The notes beneath the pieces are model-generated. The model searched no databases and was not told the origin of the DNA. It was given only the letters and a program-made list of their open reading frames with translations. Positions 29,270 to 39,854 of a stretch of 64,000 bases of DNA are shown one piece after another. Positions within the stretch are counted from its first letter, which is position 1, and every line of letters begins with the position of its first letter. The stretch is taken from contig CAVTJG010000008.1 of the NCBI GenBank assembly GCA_963735025.1, forward strand, positions 62,001 through 126,000, given 5' to 3'. This DNA comes from JAABRB01 sp963735025. GTDB lineage: Bacteria > Pseudomonadota > Gammaproteobacteria > Burkholderiales > SG8-39. Made by a program: the position numbers and the translations under genes.

Positions 29270-30194
29270 TCAGGCCACTTCCGGGTGAAACGGTTTGCCG
29301 AGCGATACCGGTGCGTTGAGCCGGATCGTGTTCAAGTTGCGCGATATGAGCACCAGCACCACGATCGTGGCGAGGTAGGGCAGCATCGACAGGAACTGTG
29401 AGGGAATCGCCGCTCCCTCGCCCTGCGCGAAGAATTGCGCCACGGTCACGCCGCCGAACAGGTACGCCCCGATCATAACCCGCGCGGGACGCCAGGTCGC
29501 GAACACCACCAGCGCGAGCGCGATCCAGCCGCGGCCCGAGGTCATGTTCTCGACCCAGAGCGGCGTGTAGAAGACCGAGAGGAACGCCCCGCCGACGCCC
29601 GCCATGGCCCCGCCGAACAGCGTCGCAAGGTACCGGATCGATATCACGGAGTATCCGATGGCATGCGCCGACTTGGGTGCCTCGCCCACCGAGCGCAGCA
29701 CGAGCCCCGGCCGGCTCCGGTACAGGAACCATGCGACGCCGGCAAAAACGGCCCAGGAGACGTAGACGAGCGGCTGCTGCGAGAACAGAACCGGTCCGAT
29801 CAGCGGGATGTCGGCAAGCAACGGGATCTTCGAGCGCCGCGCTGGGCGTGAGCGAGACGCTTTCGTAGGCCTTGCCGACGAACGCGCTCAGTCCGACACC
29901 GAACAGGCTCAGCGCCAGGCCCGCCGCCACCTGATTCGCCATGAGCGTGAGGGTTAGAACGGCGAAGATGAGCGCCATCGCCGCGCCGGCGCACATGCCG
30001 GCGAGCACGCCGATCCACGGGTTGCCGGTCGCCGCGGTTGCGGCAAACGCCGCGATGGCGCCCACCAGCATCATCCCTTCCACGCCCAGATTCAGCACGC
30101 CCGACTTTTCCGTCACGAGCTCGCCGAGCGCCGCAAACACGAGCGGGGTTCCCGCTGCAATCGTTGCCACCAGGATCGAGACAAGATATTCCAT
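29270..30194 (-). CDS. BMP-type nucleoside/purine ABC transporter permease 2 (one frameshift)
   Basis: Inner-membrane permease of the branched-chain/ribose-like family, matching NupQ/YufQ-type subunits. The N-terminus MEYLVSILVATIAAGTPLVF and the motif EKSGVLNLGVEGMMLVGAI are typical. One extra base near 29832 breaks the frame before IPLIGPVLFSQQPLVYVSW; the corrected gene is 308 codons with about eight to nine helices. Its ATG at 30194 overlaps the permease 1 stop by one base. The 110 nt to the next gene show nothing notable. Confidence 0.92.
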
Positions 30195-31264
30195 CAGGCG
30201 GCCCGCCTTTCCTCGATCCCCTCGATTCCCCCGATCGTGGAACGCACCGGATGCACGGCCTTGATGCGGTAGTTGATGAAGACGTCGGCGCCGAGCAGGA
30301 AGAACAGGAGCATCCCCTGGAACAGGCCGGTGATCGCTGAAGGCAGATCGAGCGACATCTGTGCGGCCTCGCCGCCGAGATAGAGGAGCGACATGAGCAG
30401 ACCGGCGAGCACGATCCCGACCGGATGGAGCCGGCCTATGAAGGCGACGATGATCGCGGCGAATCCGTAGCCCGGGGAGACGGACGGAAGGAGCTGCCCG
30501 ATCGGCCCCGCCACCTCCCCGACGCCCGCGAGCCCCGCCGTAGCGCCCCCCGCGAGCATTCCCAGCCAGATCGTGCGCGTCGCGCTGAAGCCGGCGTAAC
30601 GCGCCGCCGAATCCGCAAGTCCTGCGACCCGCATGGTATAGCCGCCGAAGCTGCGGGTCAGAAACCACCAGCCGACCGCGACCACCGCTACCGCGACGAA
30701 GATGCTCGCGTTAAGGCGCGTCCCGTCGATCAGCATGGGGAAGAGCGCCGCCTCGTGGAACTCCTTGGACTGCGGAAAGTTGAAGCCCTGCGGATCCTTG
30801 AACGGTCCGTGAACGAGATAGCTGAGCAGCAGCACGGCGACGTAGACGAGCATCAGGCTCGTCAGGATCTCGTTCGCATTGAATCGCGTCCGCAGAAACG
30901 CCGGAATTGCGGCCCACGCCATGCCGCCAAGCGCGCCGGCGACGATCATCGCGGGCAGCAGCAGGACACTCGTGGAATCCGGAAACGCAAGCGCTACCCA
31001 TCCAGCGGCGATCGCACCGACGGTCAGCTGTCCCTCGGCGCCGATGTTCCAGACGCTCGCACGGAATCCGACCGCGAGACCCACTGCACAGAGCACGAGC
31101 GGCGACGCTTTCAGCAGAAGCTCGGCCACGCCGTTGAGATCGTTGACCGGCTGGACGAAGAAAGCATGAAATGCCGCCCACGGATTGCGACCGAGCGCCG
31201 AGAACAGGATGAACCCCACCACGAAAGTCAGCACCGCCGCGATGAGCGGCGACACATATTTCAT
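30194..31264 (-). CDS. BMP-type nucleoside/purine ABC transporter permease 1
   Basis: Permease of 356 aa with multiple hydrophobic helices, like NupP/YufP. Diagnostic stretches are LLLKASPLVLCAVGLAVGFR, SVWNIGAEGQLTVGAIAAGW and RTRFNANEILTSLMLVYVAV. I choose the ATG at 31264, which overlaps the upstream ATPase stop by four bases (ATGA); a GTG at 31306 would add 14 residues. Forms the transmembrane pair with permease 2. Confidence 0.93.
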   Translation of the reverse strand: MKYVSPLIAAVLTFVVGFILFSALGRNPWAAFHAFFVQPVNDLNGVAELLLKASPLVLCAVGLAVGFRASVWNIGAEGQLTVGAIAAGWVALAFPDSTSVLLLPAMIVAGALGGMAWAAIPAFLRTRFNANEILTSLMLVYVAVLLLSYLVHGPFKDPQGFNFPQSKEFHEAALFPMLIDGTRLNASIFVAVAVVAVGWWFLTRSFGGYTMRVAGLADSAARYAGFSATRTIWLGMLAGGATAGLAGVGEVAGPIGQLLPSVSPGYGFAAIIVAFIGRLHPVGIVLAGLLMSLLYLGGEAAQMSLDLPSAITGLFQGMLLFFLLGADVFINYRIKAVHPVRSTIGGIEGIEERRAA

Positions 31265-32922
31265 CGTGTGCGAGGGTTCGGCCCGCGCCTCAAGCTTGAG
31301 TCGCACGATGCGTCTCCTTGGCGGACACGGGGGTCGGACGGGGCGGCGGGTGACGCGAAATCGTCCGCTTCCCAGAGTCCGCTCATCCACTGGCCGATCT
31401 CCTCGACGTTGGTCTCGGCCGCGCGCTTGGCCGGCGAAAGCCTGCCCTTGGCGATCACCGCGATGCGATCGCAGATCTCGAAGAGCTCGTCGAGTTCCTC
31501 GGAGATCACGAGGATCGCCGTTCCCGCGTTCCGCAGATCGATGAGCGACTGGCGAATGAACGCGGCGGCACCGACGTCCACGCCCCACGTCGGCTGCGCG
31601 ACCACGAGCACCTTCGGGTTCTGCAGGATCTCGCGGCCCATGATGAATTTCTGGAGGTTGCCGCCGGACAGGCTCTTCGCCTCCGCGTTGGGGCCGCCGC
31701 ACTTGACGTTGAACTGGTCGATGCACCTGACCGCAAAGTCCCGCATCGCGCCGAACCGGATCATGCCGGCCTTCACCATGCCGGCGCGATGCGCGGTGAG
31801 CAGCCCGTTCTCCGCGAGCGTCATCTCGGGCACCGCGCCGCGACCGAGCCGCTCTTCCGGCACGAAGCACATTCCGAGCTTGCGGCGCCGTCCGGGCATC
31901 ATGCGGCCCGCCTCCGTGCCGCAGATCTGCACCGGATACTTCTCGGCAAGCCGCTCCTCGCCCGAGATCGCCGTCAGCAGCTCCTGCTGGCCATTGCCCG
32001 AGACACCCGCGATGCCCACGATCTCTCCGCTATGCACGGTGAGATGCACGTCCTGCAGGTCGACGCCGAACGGATCGGGCGACGCATGCGAGAGGCCGGC
32101 GATAACCAGTCGCGATTCGCCCCCGGCGTCGGCCGGCGGATGCGCGCAATGCGGCAGGTCTTTCCCGATCATCATGCGCGCCATGGTCTTGGGCGTTTCC
32201 TGGCGCGGATCGCAATGGCCCGTCACCTTGCCTCCGCGCAGCACGGTCGCGCTGTGGCACAGCTCCTGGATCTCGTCGAGCTTGTGGCTGATGTAGAGGA
32301 TGCTGCAGCCCTCCGCGGAAAGCTTGCGCAGCGTCTCGAAGAGCGTGCGCACGGCCTGCGGCGTGAGCACCGAGGTCGGTTCGTCCATGATGAGCAGCTT
32401 CGGGTTCTGCAGCAGGCAGCGGATGATCTCGACACGCTGGCGCTCGCCGACCGAGAGCGAGTGCACCAGGCGGCGTGCTTCCACCGGCAGTCCGTAGACG
32501 TTTGAAACCGTTTCGATGCGCTGAGCGAGCTCGCCGAGATCGGGCTTCCCGGGGAGCGCGAGCGCCACGTTCTCCACCACGGTCAGCGTCTCGAACAGCG
32601 AGAAGTGCTGGAAAACCATGCCGATGCCGATGGCGCGCGCGTGGGCGGGATTGGCGACCCGGACGGGCGTGCCTTGCCAGCGCATCTCCCCGGCGTCGGG
32701 CTTGACGACGCCGTAGATGATCTTCATGAGCGTGGACTTGCCGGCGCCGTTCTCACCGAGCACGGCGTGAATCTCCCCCGGTACGACGGACAGATCGATA
32801 TTCTCGTTCGCGACGACCGACGGATAGATCTTGGTGATGCCGCGCAGGTCGAGCAAGGGCTGGCCCGATTGCGGCGTCTCCGCTTTGCCCGCCGTTTCCG
32901 ACCCTGAGAGTGTGTGTTCCAT
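31261..32922 (-). CDS. BMP-type nucleoside/purine ABC transporter ATP-binding protein (two ABC domains)
   Basis: Tandem ATPase of 553 aa. Domain 1 (about residues 20-260) has Walker A GENGAGKST, Q-loop FQHFSLFETLT, signature LSVGERQRVEI and Walker B LLIMDEPTSVLTP. Domain 2 has a degenerate Walker A (GVSGNGQQEL) but retains the signature LSGGNLQKFIMGRE. This asymmetry is typical of ribose and nucleoside importers. The ATG at 32922 follows AGAGGG. It starts the importer operon with two permeases and a BMP binding protein downstream, directly after the xdh genes. Confidence 0.95.
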   Translation of the reverse strand: MEHTLSGSETAGKAETPQSGQPLLDLRGITKIYPSVVANENIDLSVVPGEIHAVLGENGAGKSTLMKIIYGVVKPDAGEMRWQGTPVRVANPAHARAIGIGMVFQHFSLFETLTVVENVALALPGKPDLGELAQRIETVSNVYGLPVEARRLVHSLSVGERQRVEIIRCLLQNPKLLIMDEPTSVLTPQAVRTLFETLRKLSAEGCSILYISHKLDEIQELCHSATVLRGGKVTGHCDPRQETPKTMARMMIGKDLPHCAHPPADAGGESRLVIAGLSHASPDPFGVDLQDVHLTVHSGEIVGIAGVSGNGQQELLTAISGEERLAEKYPVQICGTEAGRMMPGRRRKLGMCFVPEERLGRGAVPEMTLAENGLLTAHRAGMVKAGMIRFGAMRDFAVRCIDQFNVKCGGPNAEAKSLSGGNLQKFIMGREILQNPKVLVVAQPTWGVDVGAAAFIRQSLIDLRNAGTAILVISEELDELFEICDRIAVIAKGRLSPAKRAAETNVEEIGQWMSGLWEADDFASPAAPSDPRVRQGDASCDSSLRRGPNPRTR

Positions 32923-32968
32923 ATTTCCCTCTTCCACAGCCCTTGTCCGCAGCCCTTTCCCGTAAAGG

Positions 32969-34157
32969 TCAGCTGCGCTTCGCGCGCCGGCGGACGCCAA
33001 CTCCACCCGTGTCCTGCTCGGTGACGCGCTGGCGCGTGCCAATCGACGCCTCGTACACTTCCGACCCGTAAACCTTCGAGTCGTAGACCTGCAAGATCTG
33101 CGCGGCAGCCGACAACGCGATCGCGGCAGGGCGTTTGCTCGCAATGCCGGGCACGCCGATCGGGCAGATGAGCCTAGCGAGCGCCGCCTCCGGAACCCCC
33201 TCGAGCTTCAGGTTCTTGAGGAAGCGGGCCCGTTTCGGGGCCGAGCCGATCAGGCCGAGGTAAGCGAAGTCTCCCCGCCGCAGCGCGCGCTCGCAGAGCT
33301 CGAAATCGAGCGGGTGACTGTGCGTCATCACCAGGAAGTATGCGCCGGCCGACGCACGATCCACTTCGCGCTCCGGCGCATCGGTGACGACCACGCGCGT
33401 GTTGGCGGGCACCACCGCCGGAAACTCTTCCGCGCGCGAATCGACCCAGCTTACTCGACAGTCGACATCGGCGAGCGCGTTGACGAGCGCACGTCCCACA
33501 TGGCCCGCCCCGAACAGCACGATCTCGAGGTCGCACGGCCGCAAGGTTTCGATGAATGCGAGCGTCGCTACCGAAGTGGAATCACCGATTTCACGAGACA
33601 CGAGGGATTGCAGCCCGGGCGTCCGCGCGCCCTGCCCCTCTGCGTCTTCCGTCAACAGCGTCCGCGCCTCGGCAAGCAAGTTCGCGTCGAGGCGCGCGTC
33701 GCCCAGCGTCCCGGAATGGGTCCGGCGCCCGGCCACGAGCTTCGCACCACCATGTTGGCCCTCGGCAACGGTGATCACGACGCAAGGTTCGGCCGCGCGC
33801 ACATGCGCTTCGAGCACCGGCAGCCATGCCGCATTACTGCTGCGCGACGCGTTCGAACAGGATCGGTCGCGACCCCCCGCAGCACTGGCCGAACCCGGGC
33901 CCGAGCGGAAACGCACGAGTTGCGTGTTCGCGGAACTCTCGATTGCAAGCATGTCGCGCGCCCGCTCTACGCAGGCCGCTTCGAGATTTCCGCCGCCGAT
34001 CGTGTCGTGCGCGGCATTGGCAGTCACGATCATCCGCGCGCCGGGCTCACGCGGCGCCGAGCCTCGGACATCGGCCACGGTGACGAGCACGCAGTCTTCC
34101 CCACCGCCAGCTTTCACCCCGGAGCACGGCAGAAATCTGTGCGATCCAGTCGTTCAT
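32969..34157 (-). CDS. xdhC: Xanthine dehydrogenase accessory protein XdhC (three frameshifts)
   Basis: Binds molybdenum cofactor and delivers its sulfurated form to XdhB. N-terminal VRGSAPREPGARMIV and IGGGNLEAACVERARDML, and a C-terminal Rossmann-like part with VLFGAGHVGRALVNALADVD and LVMTHSHPLDFELCERAL, define the family. The ATG at 34157 (MNDWIAQISAVLR) overlaps the xdhB stop as ATGA; one extra C in the run near 34118 must be removed to join it to the body. Near 33907 one base is missing and near 33836 one is extra; between them the corrected frame reads LGPGFGQCCGG, the conserved Cys-Cys motif. The corrected length is 396 codons. Confidence 0.9.
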
Positions 34158-36527
34158 GCGCGCCCCCGCGCGCCTGGATCGTGGGCGGCGGACCCGGCGC
34201 GCCCGCGCAGCTCATCGATCGCGCGCAGCACTTCCTCGGGCGTCGCGGGCGCGTTGAGGACCGGACTTCCCTGGCCGCTCCCGACACTGGCGACCGCGTC
34301 ATTGATCGCCTGGAACACCGAGATGGCCAGCATCAGCGGCGGCTCGCCGACCGCCTTCGACCGGTGGATGCTGTCCTCCACGTTCTCGCCCCGCTCCCAG
34401 AGTTGCACCCGGAAATCGGACGGCACATCGGAAGCAACTGGAATCTTGTAGGTCGACGGGGCATGCGTCATGAGCCGTCCCTTGCCGTCCCACCAGAGCT
34501 CTTCGGCGGTGAGCCAGCCCACGCCCTGCACGAAACCGCCCTCGACCTGCCCGAGATCGATTGCAGGGTTCAGCGATCGGCCCACGTCGTGCAGGATGTC
34601 AGCACGCAACAGGCGCGTCTCTCCCGTCAGGGTATCGATCGCGACCTCCGAGACCGCGGCGCCGTACGCGAAGTAGAAAAAGGGACGGCCCTTCAGCGTC
34701 TTGGGATCGTAGTGGATCTTCGGGTGTCGTGTAGTAGCCGTCCGCCCAAAGCTGGACGCGTGCGTAGTACGCCAGCCGCGCCAGCTCGGCGAACGTGATG
34801 CGGGCCACTTCCCCCACCGTGACGTGATTGCCGCCAAATCGGATCGACTCGGGTGCGACGCCGTAGCGCTCCGCCGCGAACGCGGTGAGCCGCGACTTGA
34901 TCTCGCGCGCCGCGGCCTGGGCCGCCTTGCCGTTGAGATCGCTGCCGCTCGACGCGGCAGTGGCGGACGCATTCGCCACCTTGCTCGTATCGGAAGCCGA
35001 CACCCGCACGCGATCGAGATCGATGCCGAGCTCGTGTGCGACCACCTGCGCCACCTTCGTGAACAGGCCCTGCCCCATCTCGGTGCCGCCATGGTTCAGG
35101 AGCACGGTTCCGTCGGTGTAGTAGACGTGCACGAGGGCGGCCGCCTGGTTGTAGAACGTCGCGGTGAACGAGATTCCGAACTTCACCGGCGTCATCGCAA
35201 TGCCGCGCTTGATGACCGGGCTCGCGGCGTTCCAGGCACGGATGGCGGCGCGACGCGCGGCGTAGTCCGACGAACGTTCGAGCTCGTCGAACAGCCGGTC
35301 GGCGACGAAGTCCTCCACCGTCATCTCGTAGGGGGTGACGTTCCGGTCGGGACCGTAGAAGTTGACGCGCCGGACCGCGACCGGGTCGTGCCCGAGGTGA
35401 CGCGCGATCGCGTCGATCACGTGCTCGATCGCCAGCATGCCCTGCGGCCCGCCGAATCCGCGGAACGCGGTGTTCGACTGCGTGTTCGTCTTGCACCGGT
35501 GCGACACGATGCGGACGTGCGGCAGGAAATAGCAATTGTCAGCATGCATCACGGTGCGGTCGTTCACCGGCCCGGACAGGTCGGCGGAGAAGCCGCAGCG
35601 CGACGCAAACATCAGCTGGAGGCCGACGATCCGGCCCGTCGCGTCGAATCCGGCTTCGTAATCGAACAGGTAATCGTGGCGCTTGCCGGTGATCGTGATG
35701 TCGTCGTCGCGGTCGTAGCGGACCTTCACGGGGCGCCCGAGATGCCGGGCGGCAATCGCCGCGGCGCAGGCTGGCAGCCCGCCCTGGGTCTCCTTCCCGC
35801 CGAACCCACCGCCCATGCGGCGACACTCGACGGTCACGCGGTGCGCCCCGATGCCGAGCGCATGCGCCACCTGCATCTGCGCCTCGCCGGGATGCTGGGT
35901 CGAGTTGTAGACCAGCATGGTGCCATCCTCTTGCGGGACGGCGAATGCAATCTGCCCCTCCAGATAAAACTGCTCCTGGCCGCCGATGCGGCGGCGCCCC
36001 GCGATCCGGTGCGACGCGCCCGCGAGGGCGGCCCGCGCGTCGCCTCGCTCGAGCGTCACGGTCGGGAGTACGAATGCGCCCTGCTCGAGCCCCTCCTCGA
36101 TCGTGAGGATCGCCGGCAAGTCCTCGTACTCGACAGCCGCGAGCCGGGCGGCGCGACGGGCCTGGTCGACCGTCCCGGCAACGACGAGAAATATCGGCTG
36201 GCCGTAGTACTGAACCTCGTCGGCCGCAAGAATCGGATCGTCGTGGAGGATCGGACCGACGTTGTTCGTGCCGGGTATGTCGGCGGCGGTGAAAACGGCG
36301 ACGACTCCGGGGGCTGCGCGGACCGGCGCCAGGTCGATGGCCCTCAGTCGCGCGTGCGCGCGCTGGGACATCCCGAGGGCACCGTGCAGGGTTCCGCGCG
36401 GCTCGCGAATGTCATCGATGTACGTGGCTGCGCCCGAAACGTGCAGATGCGCACTTTCGTGACGCACTGCATCGCCCACGGCGCCCGACGTGGCCAGAGT
36501 CGATCCGGCAAAGCGCGGCTCGTTCAC
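34154..36527 (-). CDS. xdhB: Xanthine dehydrogenase molybdopterin-binding subunit (one frameshift)
   Basis: Large catalytic subunit oxidising hypoxanthine and xanthine to urate. Moco-contacting motifs GGQEQFYLEGQ, RRMGGGFGGKETQ and FRGFGGPQGMLAIEHV are present, and the catalytic glutamate lies in KAVGEPPLMLAISVF. One extra base near 34728 shifts the frame before HPKIHYDPKTLKGRPFFYFA; the corrected gene is 791 codons, normal for XdhB. The ATG at 36527 overlaps the xdhA stop, and the stop overlaps xdhC, so xdhA-B-C are translationally coupled. Confidence 0.95.
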
Positions 36528-38074
36528 GCCGGCACTCCGGTCAGCTCATAGAGCCGGCTCGGCGCACCGCCCAACGCGCCCGAGGTCTCCAGGTGGAACT
36601 TCCGGAGAAGATTCTGCGCCACCCGCAGACGATACTCCGCCGAGGCGCGCATGTCCGCGATCGGCGCGTAGTCCTGCGCAAGCGCTGCAACAGCCGCTTC
36701 GCGCGCGTCACCATTCCAGTCGCGACCGGCGAGCGCGCGCTCGCAAGCCGCCGCACGCTTCGGCGTGGCCGCCATGCCGCCGAAGGCCACTCGCGCGGTG
36801 CGGACACGGCCGCCCTCGAGCTCGAGCGCGAACCCGGCACATACGGCGGAGATGTCCTGATCGAAACGCTTCGAGATCTTGTAGGCCGCACACGTCAGAC
36901 CGGGTCGGCGTGCGGGCACGATGATCCGCTCGACGAACTCGCCCGGCGCGAGCGCCGTCTTCTGGTAGGCGAGATAGAGATCTTCGAGCGCAAGCTCGCG
37001 TCGCGCGTCCCCCCGGCGCAGCGCGACGCGCGCACCGAGCGCGATGAGCGGTGGCATCGTGTCGCCGATCGGAGAGCCGTTCGCGACGTTGCCGGCGAGC
37101 GTCCCGGCATTGCGAATGGGTGGCGACGCAAAGCGCCGCAGCAGCTCGGCGAGCTCGGGGAAACGGCGAACGAGCGCCGTGGCCGCATCGGTGAGCGTCA
37201 CCGCTGCGCCGATACCCAGCGCGTCGTCCGATTCGTGGATCGTCGCAAGATCCGCGACGTTGCCAAGGTAGATGATGTCGCCGAGCCGGCGATGCTGCTT
37301 CGTGACCCACAATCCGACGTCCGTGCCGCCGGCCAGCATGCGCGCCTCGGGCAGCCGGATGCGCAGCGCCGCCAGCTCGTCCGTCGTGCGGGGCGCATGA
37401 AACGTTCCGCTCTCATGGGGCAGCGCGAGGCCCTTGCGTCGGCGCAGGCCGGCGAGTTGCCTGGCGAGCGCGGCCTCCGCTGTCCGGGCGGTCGCGGATT
37501 TCGTGCCCGCCGGCGCCTCGATCCATCCCTGCTCCTTCGCGGGGATCGCACGCCCGAGCGCGTACATGGCGCCTGCCGCGTCCACGATCGGCCGATACCC
37601 CGTGCAGCGACAGAGGTTTCCGGCAAGCGCGTCGTTCACTGCGCTGCGATCGGGTGCAGGATCGGTCTTGTACAGCCCGAAGAGCGACATGACGAATCCA
37701 GGCGTGCAAAAGCCGCACTGCGACCCGTGGCCATCGGCCATCGCCTGCTGGACGGGATGCAGCGCGCCGTCGCGCACCCGTTGCAGACTCTCGACGGTGA
37801 TCAGCGCCTTCCCGTCGAGAGTGGGCAGGAACTGTATGCAGGAATTGATTGCGCGATAACGGACCTTGCGTCCCGCGAGTTCCGCGATCACGACCGTGCA
37901 GGCGCCACAATCGCCTTCGGCGCAACCTTCCTTCGTGCCGGTGCGGCCCAGGTCTTCGCGCAGGTGCTGCAGGACGGTCCGCGTGGGGTCGACGTCGCGC
38001 ACGGTCCGAACCTCGCCGTCCAGCACGAAGCGAACCGCGCGGTTCGCGTTCTGAGCGTTTCGCACGCGTGGCAT
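36524..38074 (-). CDS. xdhA: Xanthine dehydrogenase small subunit (2Fe-2S and FAD domains)
   Basis: Electron-transfer subunit of 516 aa. The plant-type [2Fe-2S] cysteines lie in CAEGDCGACTVV, the second cluster in SQCGFCTPGFVMSL and NLCRCTGYRPIVDA, and the FAD domain in MLAGGTDVGLWVTKQHR with IRNAGTLAGNVANGSPIGD. I take the ATG at 38074 (MPRVRNAQNANRAVRFVLDG), since an upstream in-frame ATG at 38155 adds 27 residues without family similarity. First gene of xdhABC; a palindrome at 38150-38178 lies upstream. Confidence 0.95.
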   Translation of the reverse strand: MPRVRNAQNANRAVRFVLDGEVRTVRDVDPTRTVLQHLREDLGRTGTKEGCAEGDCGACTVVIAELAGRKVRYRAINSCIQFLPTLDGKALITVESLQRVRDGALHPVQQAMADGHGSQCGFCTPGFVMSLFGLYKTDPAPDRSAVNDALAGNLCRCTGYRPIVDAAGAMYALGRAIPAKEQGWIEAPAGTKSATARTAEAALARQLAGLRRRKGLALPHESGTFHAPRTTDELAALRIRLPEARMLAGGTDVGLWVTKQHRRLGDIIYLGNVADLATIHESDDALGIGAAVTLTDAATALVRRFPELAELLRRFASPPIRNAGTLAGNVANGSPIGDTMPPLIALGARVALRRGDARRELALEDLYLAYQKTALAPGEFVERIIVPARRPGLTCAAYKISKRFDQDISAVCAGFALELEGGRVRTARVAFGGMAATPKRAAACERALAGRDWNGDAREAAVAALAQDYAPIADMRASAEYRLRVAQNLLRKFHLETSGALGGAPSRLYELTGVPA

Positions 38075-38149
38075 GGTGTCTGCAGTCGTTCGGTTCGCAG
38101 TTGAGTTGAAGCGCGCGTCCCGCGAAATACCGTGCGGGATCCCGGCCGG

Positions 38150-38178
38150 GTTCAATTCGAATGCTACGTCAATTGAAC
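38150..38178. promoter_or_regulatory. Operator-like inverted repeat upstream of xdhA
   Basis: GTTCAATT (38150-38157) and AATTGAAC (38171-38178) are perfect 8-bp inverted arms separated by 13 bp, 76 bp before the xdhA start, in an AT-rich patch. The geometry suits a dimeric regulator of xdhABC. No regulator gene is present in the window. Confidence 0.45.
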
Positions 38179-38203
38179 TGGACGAGCGAGGTCTCTGCGA
38201 CGA

Positions 38204-39139
38204 TCAGTTCTTCGGCCGCGATCCGCTGGGGTGCACGTCGCACCAATGGCGTGCAATATCGATACGGCGGCAGATCCAGACCCGATCATGCCGCTCCACG
38301 TGGTCGAGGAAGCGCTGCAAGGCCACGAAGCGGCCCGGCCGCCCCAGCAGGCGGCTGTGCATGCCGATCGACATCATGCGTGGCGACTCCGCGCCTTCCG
38401 CGTAGAGCACGTCGAACGTGTCGCGCAGGTAAGTCAGGAACTGCTCTGCCGTGTTGAAACCCTGCGGCGTGGCAAAGCGCATGTCGTTCGCGTCCAGCGT
38501 GTACGGGACGACGAGATGCGACGCCTTGCGACCCTCCGAGGTGGTCACGGCCGTCCAGAACGGCAAATCGTCGCCGTAGTAATCCGAGTCGTACACGTAC
38601 CCGCCATGCTCGACCACGAGTCGACGCGTGTTCGGGCTGTCGCGACCCGTGTACCAGCCGAGCGGCCATCGCCCGTCCGTCATGCGGCGAATGATCTCGG
38701 TGCCACGGCGCATGTGCTCGCGCTCGGTCGCTTCGTCCACGTCCTGATAGTGGATCCAGCGCCAGCCATGGCATGCAATCTCGTGCCCCAGCGCCACGAG
38801 CGCCGCCGTGAGCTCGGGATTCCGCTCGAGAGCCATGGAGATGCCGAATACGGTCAGCGGAAGCTTCCGTCGCTCGAACTCTCGCAGGATCCGCCAGACG
38901 CCGACCCGCGAGCCGTATTCGAAGATCGATTCCATGCTGAGGTGGCGCGCCGGATAAGACTGCGCGCCGATGATTTCGGAGAGGAACTGTTCCGAGCCGG
39001 CGTCACCGTGCAGCACGGAGTTCTCGCCGCCTTCCTCGTAGTTGAGGACAAATTGAACCGCGACCCGCGCCCCGTCCGGCCAGCCCGCGTGCGGCGGGTT
39101 GCGACCGTAGCCGATGAGGTCCCGCGGGTATTCGGACAT
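38204..39139 (-). CDS. puuE: PuuE-type allantoinase (NodB-like deacetylase fold)
   Basis: Metal-independent allantoinase of the polysaccharide-deacetylase fold that opens allantoin to allantoate. Diagnostic stretches are MSEYPRDLIGYGRNPPHAGW, FVLNYEEGGENSVLHGD, SYPARHLSMESIFEYGSR, HEIACHGWRWIHYQDVDEA and the SIGMHSRLLGRPGRF region. I choose the ATG at 39139, with AGGAG about 10 nt upstream; a GTG directly before it is also possible. 311 aa. It diverges from uraD, which often neighbours puuE. Confidence 0.93.
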   Translation of the reverse strand: MSEYPRDLIGYGRNPPHAGWPDGARVAVQFVLNYEEGGENSVLHGDAGSEQFLSEIIGAQSYPARHLSMESIFEYGSRVGVWRILREFERRKLPLTVFGISMALERNPELTAALVALGHEIACHGWRWIHYQDVDEATEREHMRRGTEIIRRMTDGRWPLGWYTGRDSPNTRRLVVEHGGYVYDSDYYGDDLPFWTAVTTSEGRKASHLVVPYTLDANDMRFATPQGFNTAEQFLTYLRDTFDVLYAEGAESPRMMSIGMHSRLLGRPGRFVALQRFLDHVERHDRVWICRRIDIARHWCDVHPSGSRPKN

Positions 39140-39261
39140 CACGTTCTCGCTCCTGCGTGCATGTGGCGAAGGGGATTCGACGAGCAGCGCAACCGGATTG
39201 CAGCACTCCATGCCGGTGCGACGCAGCCCACAATGGTGCACGTCGCTCGTCGCGCGAATCT

Positions 39262-39267
39262 TATACT
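39262..39267 (+). promoter_or_regulatory. -10 element upstream of uraD
   Basis: TATACT (five of six to consensus) lies 35 bp before the GTG start in the puuE-uraD divergent gap. No convincing -35 is visible, so an activator may be required. Confidence 0.35.
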
Positions 39268-39301
39268 ACACTCCAACGTCCACCGCGCCCCTCGACACCC
39301 C

Positions 39302-39814
39302 GTGCCGATTCGAATCGCAGAGATCAATGCAATGCGTCCCGCGGAATTCGTGGCCGCGCTCGGCGGCGTGTTCGAGCACTCGCCCTGGATCGCGGAGCGG
39401 GCATTCGCCAGCCGGCCGTTTACCGACACTGCCGCGCTCCACGCGGCAATGGTCGAAGTCGTCCGCGGCGCGTCGCGCGACGAGCAGCTCGGGCTCCTGC
39501 GCGCCCACCCGGAGCTTGCCGGCCGGGAGGCTCAGTCCGGGACGTTGACCGCCGACTCGACCGCAGAGCAGCGTAGCGCAGGGTTGAATGCGCTCACGCG
39601 TGACGAGATGGAACGAGTCCTCAGGTTGAATCGCGCATACCGGGAGCAGTTCGGATTTCCGTTCATCATCGCCGTGCGCCGCCATACCAAGGACAGGATC
39701 TTCGCCGAGTTCGAGCGCCGGCTTGGCAACGACGCCGAGAGCGAGCGGCTGGAGTGTCTCGAACAGGTCTACATCATCACGCGACTGCGGCTGGACGCAC
39801 TCATCGCGGCGTGA
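39302..39814 (+). CDS. uraD: 2-oxo-4-hydroxy-4-carboxy-5-ureidoimidazoline (OHCU) decarboxylase
   Basis: Decarboxylates OHCU to S-allantoin, the last step of the urate-to-allantoin path. It has the family motif FEHSPWIAERAFASRPF with the expected active-site histidine, LLRAHPELAGREA and GFPFIIAVRRHTKDRI. The GTG at 39302 (PIRIAEINAMRPAEF) gives 170 aa, the usual size; a later ATG at 39332 is possible. It precedes uraH by 40 nt on the same strand. Confidence 0.93.
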   Translation: MPIRIAEINAMRPAEFVAALGGVFEHSPWIAERAFASRPFTDTAALHAAMVEVVRGASRDEQLGLLRAHPELAGREAQSGTLTADSTAEQRSAGLNALTRDEMERVLRLNRAYREQFGFPFIIAVRRHTKDRIFAEFERRLGNDAESERLECLEQVYIITRLRLDALIAA

Positions 39815-39854
39815 CCTGCCGCACGCGGGGCGCGAGCGCATACGGAGGATCCAC

